NCBI GenBank assembly: GCA_014695295.1
Contig: JACJNY010000066.1
Coordinates: 62,001-126,000 of the forward strand
Length of the DNA stretch: 64,000 nt
Direction: 5' to 3'
From: Microcoleus sp. FACHB-61
GTDB taxonomy: Bacteria > Cyanobacteriota > Cyanobacteriia > Cyanobacteriales > Microcoleaceae
Shown here: positions 61,260 to 64,000 of the stretch, piece by piece
How the letters are laid out: each line of letters starts with the position of its first letter
How positions within the stretch are numbered: position 1 is the stretch's first letter
Made by a program: the position numbers and the translations under genes
The notes under the pieces: generated by a model
Seen by the model: only the letters and a program-made list of their open reading frames with translations
What the model was told of the DNA's origin: nothing
Databases searched by the model: none

Positions 61260-63263
61260 ATGAGTTATTGCCTAAACCCCGCCTGTCAAAACCCGCAAAA
61301 TGCCGATCGTACCCAATTCTGCCTGAATTGCGGCTCCAAACTGTTGCTGAGAGAGCGTTACCGCGCCATCAAACCCCTCGGGCGCGGCGGTTTCGGCCGC
61401 ACTTTTTTAGCAATAGACCAAGACAAACCCTCAAAACCGCGCTGTGCAATTAAACAGTTTTTCCCGCTATCCCAAGGTACCAGCAGCAGCGAAAAAGCAG
61501 CAGAATTATTCAACCGAGAAGCGGTGCGGCTGGACGAATTGGGGAAACACCCGCAAATTCCAGAATTGTTGGCGCACTTTCAGCAGGAACGCTATCAGTA
61601 TTTGGTACAAGAATTTATAGAAGGTCAGAATTTACAAGAAGAGTTGGCGCGGACTGGGCCTTTCAGCGAAAGTCAGATTCTCAGTCTGCTGAAGGATTTA
61701 TTGCCAGTATTGCAGTTCGTGCACGATCGCAGTGTAATTCACCGAGATATTAAACCCCCCAATATTATCCGCCGCCGCATTTCTCAAACTCCTATCATTT
61801 ATACTTACCCAACATTAACCGGGGAATTAGTTTTAGTTGATTTTGGCGCTGCAAAACTTGTGGAGGGTTTGAGAGAAACCGGTACAGTCATCGGTTCTCC
61901 TGAATTCGTGGCGCCCGAACAAATTAGAGGTCAAGCGGTTTATGCCAGCGATTTGTACAGTTTGGGAGTAACTTGCATTTATTTGCTGACTCAAATATCT
62001 CCTTTTGATTTGTTCGATATCAATCGAGATGCTTGGGTTTGGCGAGACTTTTTGAAGGTTCCAATCGATCCGAAATTAAGTCGCATCCTCGACAAAATGA
62101 TCGAACCGAGTCTCAGTCGCCGCTACAAATCTGTAGCTGAGGTATTGAAAGATTTGCAGCCGCAGCAGTCGGCGGGGGCGGGCACGGGGGCACCGCCCCT
62201 ACCAGCGCCTAAAATTTCCGTGCCGCAGAGGACGCCTGTGGTGCAGAATGCAGTGCCGTCAACGGTTGCAGGCACAATTATACCTGTGCCGCCGATGCAG
62301 CGGGTTGTGCCGGCACGCGCGCCTACTTGGAGGTGTGTTCATACTCTGGTAGGGCATTCTAATGCTGTCACGTCGGTAGTTTTCAGTCCTGATGGCGCGA
62401 TTTTAGCTAGCGGCAGTGAGGACAAGACGATTGAGATGTGGAAGTTGGACGCGGGTAAGCGGTGGTACACTCTCACGGGTCATTCTGACTGGGTGACTTG
62501 TGTAGCGTTTAGTCCTGATGGCGCGAGTTTGGCTAGTGGCGGCCGGGACAAAATGATTCATATTTGGGATTTGAATAAGGGTAAGTGGTGGTACGCTTTG
62601 GCTGGTCATTCTGACAGGGTTTCTGCTGTGGCGTTTAGTCGGGACGGTCAGGTTTTGGCTAGCGGCAGTCGGGACAAAACTGTGCAGTTGTGGAATTTGA
62701 ATAAGGGAAGGCGGATGTCGGCTTTGACTGGTCACGCTGGCGGGGTGGAGGCGGTGGCTTTTAGTGCTGGCGGGGAGTTTTTGGCTAGCGGCAGCCGGGA
62801 CAAGACTGTGCAGTTGTGGGATTGGCAAAAGGGTCGATCGATTTGTACTCTGGCGGAGCACGGGGATTGGGTGCGGGCGATCGTTTTTGCTCCGACCCCC
62901 CCCAGACCCCCCTTGGTAAGGGGGGGAGTAGGAGAGGGATTGATTTTAGCTAGTGGGAGCCGGGATGGTACGGCGAAGCTGTGGCGGGTGGATGCACAGG
63001 GGCGAGGGACGCTGCAGCGGAGTATGAGGGACAATTCTGGGGATGTTTTGTGTGTGGCGTTCAGTCCCGATGGTCGGGTTTTGGCGACAGGGAGTCGGGA
63101 TGGCACTATTTATTTGTGGGATGCGGGTACGGGGGGTTTGCTGGAAATTCTGACGGGGCACGGGGGGGAGGTTTTGTCGGTGGCGTTTAGTGCTGATGGG
63201 GGGAGTTTGGCTAGCGGTGCGGGCGATCGAACTGTGAAGATTTGGCGCGGGAGTGGGCATTAG
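61260..63263 (+). CDS. Ser/Thr protein kinase with N-terminal zinc ribbon and C-terminal WD40 propeller
   Basis: A 667-residue fusion, probably soluble. A C4 zinc ribbon (CLNPACQNPQNADRTQFCLN plus the following Cys) begins the protein. The kinase domain (about 33-300) has GRGGFGRTFLA, the Lys of CAIKQF, HRDIKPPN, DFGAAK and APEQ. A Pro-rich linker leads into seven WD40 blades (about 362-665; GHSDWVTCVAFSPDG, then SGSRDKTVQLW). The fifth blade carries an insert encoded by a CCCCCCTTGGTAAGGGGGGG-type repeat. This layout is known in cyanobacterial kinases; the WD40 part should bind partners. Substrates unknown. Confidence 0.9.
   Translation: MSYCLNPACQNPQNADRTQFCLNCGSKLLLRERYRAIKPLGRGGFGRTFLAIDQDKPSKPRCAIKQFFPLSQGTSSSEKAAELFNREAVRLDELGKHPQIPELLAHFQQERYQYLVQEFIEGQNLQEELARTGPFSESQILSLLKDLLPVLQFVHDRSVIHRDIKPPNIIRRRISQTPIIYTYPTLTGELVLVDFGAAKLVEGLRETGTVIGSPEFVAPEQIRGQAVYASDLYSLGVTCIYLLTQISPFDLFDINRDAWVWRDFLKVPIDPKLSRILDKMIEPSLSRRYKSVAEVLKDLQPQQSAGAGTGAPPLPAPKISVPQRTPVVQNAVPSTVAGTIIPVPPMQRVVPARAPTWRCVHTLVGHSNAVTSVVFSPDGAILASGSEDKTIEMWKLDAGKRWYTLTGHSDWVTCVAFSPDGASLASGGRDKMIHIWDLNKGKWWYALAGHSDRVSAVAFSRDGQVLASGSRDKTVQLWNLNKGRRMSALTGHAGGVEAVAFSAGGEFLASGSRDKTVQLWDWQKGRSICTLAEHGDWVRAIVFAPTPPRPPLVRGGVGEGLILASGSRDGTAKLWRVDAQGRGTLQRSMRDNSGDVLCVAFSPDGRVLATGSRDGTIYLWDAGTGGLLEILTGHGGEVLSVAFSADGGSLASGAGDRTVKIWRGSGH
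62893..62939 (+). repeat. G/C-rich palindromic repeat inside a WD40 blade
   Basis: ACCCCCCTTGGTAAGGGGGG with flanking C and G runs adds about 12 residues (TPPRPPLVRGGVGEGL in context) to blade five while keeping the frame. Neighbouring blades lack it. Confidence 0.8.
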
Positions 63264-63349
63264 GGGCGATGTCAAGAGTGCCCGCTTAAAAAATCTCATA
63301 TTTATGCTTGACAGGCGATCGAATGTTCTGCTACATTAGGAATTCGTGA

Positions 63350-63423
<74 letters not shown>

Positions 63424-63467
63424 TATTTAAAACCTGCCCACAAAGCGGGTTTTGTTGTTTCTACAAC

Positions 63468-63550
63468 TGTACAGTAACAAATTATTTGTCACTGATAACA
63501 GATTGATGTCCTGTTAACAAATTACCTGTCCGCGTTGACAGATTATTGTC
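63468..63550 (+). mobile_element. Terminus of a Tn7-like type V-K CAST with four TnsB-type sites
   Basis: The end begins TGTACAGTAACAAATTATTT at 63468. Four related sites follow with the pattern (T)RACARATTA..TGTC at 63475-63490, 63496-63510, 63515-63530 and 63536-63550, about 20 bases apart. TGTACA plus such repeats is the known end structure of cyanobacterial CASTs, where TnsB binds. The element begins 62 bases past the PAM, inside the 60-66 base window of Cas12k-guided insertion. Whether this is the left or right end cannot be fixed here; the known insertion polarity predicts the left end nearest the PAM. No transposase or cas gene is inside the window. Confidence 0.85.
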
Positions 63551-63583
63551 CTCTTTGAGAAATTAATATTATTAATGTTTTGA

Positions 63584-63613
63584 GGACACAACAGGACTCG
63601 CTTTCAACCCACC
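63584..63613 (-). other. Truncated-repeat homing guide (short crRNA unit)
   Basis: On the minus strand GGTGGGTTGAAAG (63613 to 63601) is the 3'-most 13 bases of the CRISPR repeat. The next 17 bases (63600 to 63584), CGAGTCCTGTTGTGTCC, match the tRNA-Val gene. Truncated repeat-spacer units that direct type V-K CASTs to tRNA attachment sites are known; this copy fits that pattern. Confidence 0.82.
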
Positions 63614-63650
63614 GTTGCAATTTTAATCATAACTAACTTACAAGAAGCTA

Positions 63651-63871
63651 CCCTAGTCGGGATGGCCATTGAAGCCTCAGATGTGCCAAGCGCAAGGCAA
63701 GCTGATCAATCTTTCAACCCACCCCTAATCGGGATGGTCGTTGAAACTCTACTACTGGCGATCGCATCAAACTCGTCGAAGAACTTTAAACCCACCCCTA
63801 GTCGGGATGGTCATTGAAACAGAAAATTCTAAAAATCTAGTCAAAGCATCTAGTGACCTTTCAACCCACCC
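63651..63871 (-). CRISPR. Small degenerate CRISPR array (type V-K type repeats)
   Basis: The repeat is 37 bases, starting GTTTCAATGACCATCCCGAC and ending GGTGGGTTGAAAG on the minus strand. Full copies are at 63711-63747 and 63784-63820, differing from each other at three positions. A third, 3'-truncated copy (25 bases, two changes) is at 63651-63675, and a 5'-truncated one (14 bases) at 63858-63871. The spacers are 35, 36 and 37 bases (63676-63710, 63748-63783, 63821-63857). The repeat resembles those of known Cas12k CASTs, not a stand-alone system. Transcription should be leftward. Spacer targets are unknown. Confidence 0.85.
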
Positions 63872-63890
63872 TGTACAGTAACAAATCATC
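63872..63890 (+). mobile_element. Second CAST-terminus-like sequence, same orientation
   Basis: TGTACAGTAACAAATCATC at 63872-63890 repeats the first 19 bases of the terminus at 63468 with one or two changes, in the same direction. It directly follows the truncated repeat. No further TnsB-type sites are seen before the window ends. Confidence 0.6.
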
Positions 63891-64000
63891 TAAAATCCGA
63901 TCGCCCACCAGTCCACCAGCCCCTCTCTGGACAACGCACTGAACCGTGTCCCATTGTTGTTTGGACGCTTGCTACACAAACGCCAAACTCTACCTTAACT
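63891..64000. other. Right edge, nothing recognised
   Basis: The last 110 bases hold no recognisable gene, tracrRNA or CAST site. The composition is like ordinary intergenic DNA of this genome. Confidence 0.4.

Noticed and set aside
62403..63299. Long antisense frames opposite the WD40 repeats
   Set aside because: They mirror the repeated WD40 coding pattern and have no start signal.
63467..63871. Stand-alone CRISPR-Cas system
   Set aside because: The array lies inside TGTACA/TnsB-type transposon end sequence and contains a tRNA-matching truncated unit, so it belongs to a CAST.

Overview
The window is chromosome of a filamentous cyanobacterium, most like the Microcoleus/Oscillatoria group. 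The evidence is the set of plant- and cyanobacteria-type genes (ndhA-I-G-E, psb28, ycf20, crtQ/zds, plant-type glycerate kinase, a CYP110-like P450, a helical carotenoid protein, a Cph2-type knotless phytochrome), frequent HIP1 sites (GCGATCGC), heptanucleotide tandem repeats, and many copies of palindromic intergenic repeats, above all AGAAACCGGGTTTCT in both orientations. The species call is inference.

Left part (1-16.9 kb): a cut-off response regulator, a DUF2267-like protein, a red-light-type phytochrome with GGDEF and EAL output, a GH13 amylase, a NarL-type regulator, a PAS-GAF histidine kinase, a stand-alone orange-carotenoid-protein N-terminal domain protein, photorespiratory glycerate kinase, ycf20 and a GT39-like membrane glycosyltransferase. 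A small accessory patch follows (16.9-20.6 kb): an acetyltransferase, a small helical protein and an 863-residue SF2 helicase fused to a PD-(D/E)XK nuclease.

Middle (20.7-40.7 kb): a transmembrane Ser/Thr kinase, the tmRNA gene with a clear promoter and terminator, the ndhAIGE operon, folB, a second kinase, proA, an M48 protease, an SMP-30-type hydrolase, a polytopic membrane protein, a beta-helix/SLH surface protein, psb28, moaB, an AraC-Ogt DNA repair fusion and a P450. At 41.3-43.1 kb lies an AT-rich patch with HigB/HigA (operator palindrome inside the promoter) and a HEPN/Abi_C-like protein.

Right part (43.3-63.3 kb): a methyltransferase, a glutathionyl-hydroquinone reductase, an M23 peptidase with RTX repeats, a STAND ATPase with TPRs that overlaps tail-to-tail an AbiEii-like nucleotidyltransferase, a TIGR01777 epimerase, sufA, a RHH/MazF pair whose toxin is frameshifted, crtQ with its usual SRPBCC neighbour, and a zinc-ribbon/kinase/WD40 fusion.

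The most striking region is the last 650 bases. A tRNA-Val(GAC) gene is followed by the end of a Tn7-like type V-K CRISPR-associated transposon (CAST): a TGTACA terminus, four regularly spaced TnsB-type sites, a small degenerate CRISPR array, and a truncated 13-nt repeat next to a 17-nt guide that matches the 3' end of the tRNA gene at 16 of 17 positions. The target has a GTT PAM, and the element begins 62 bp past that PAM, inside the known 60-66 bp window. Cas12k and the Tns proteins are not in the window; they either lie further right or are lost. A second terminus-like sequence in the same orientation at 63872 suggests tandem insertion or a decayed element.
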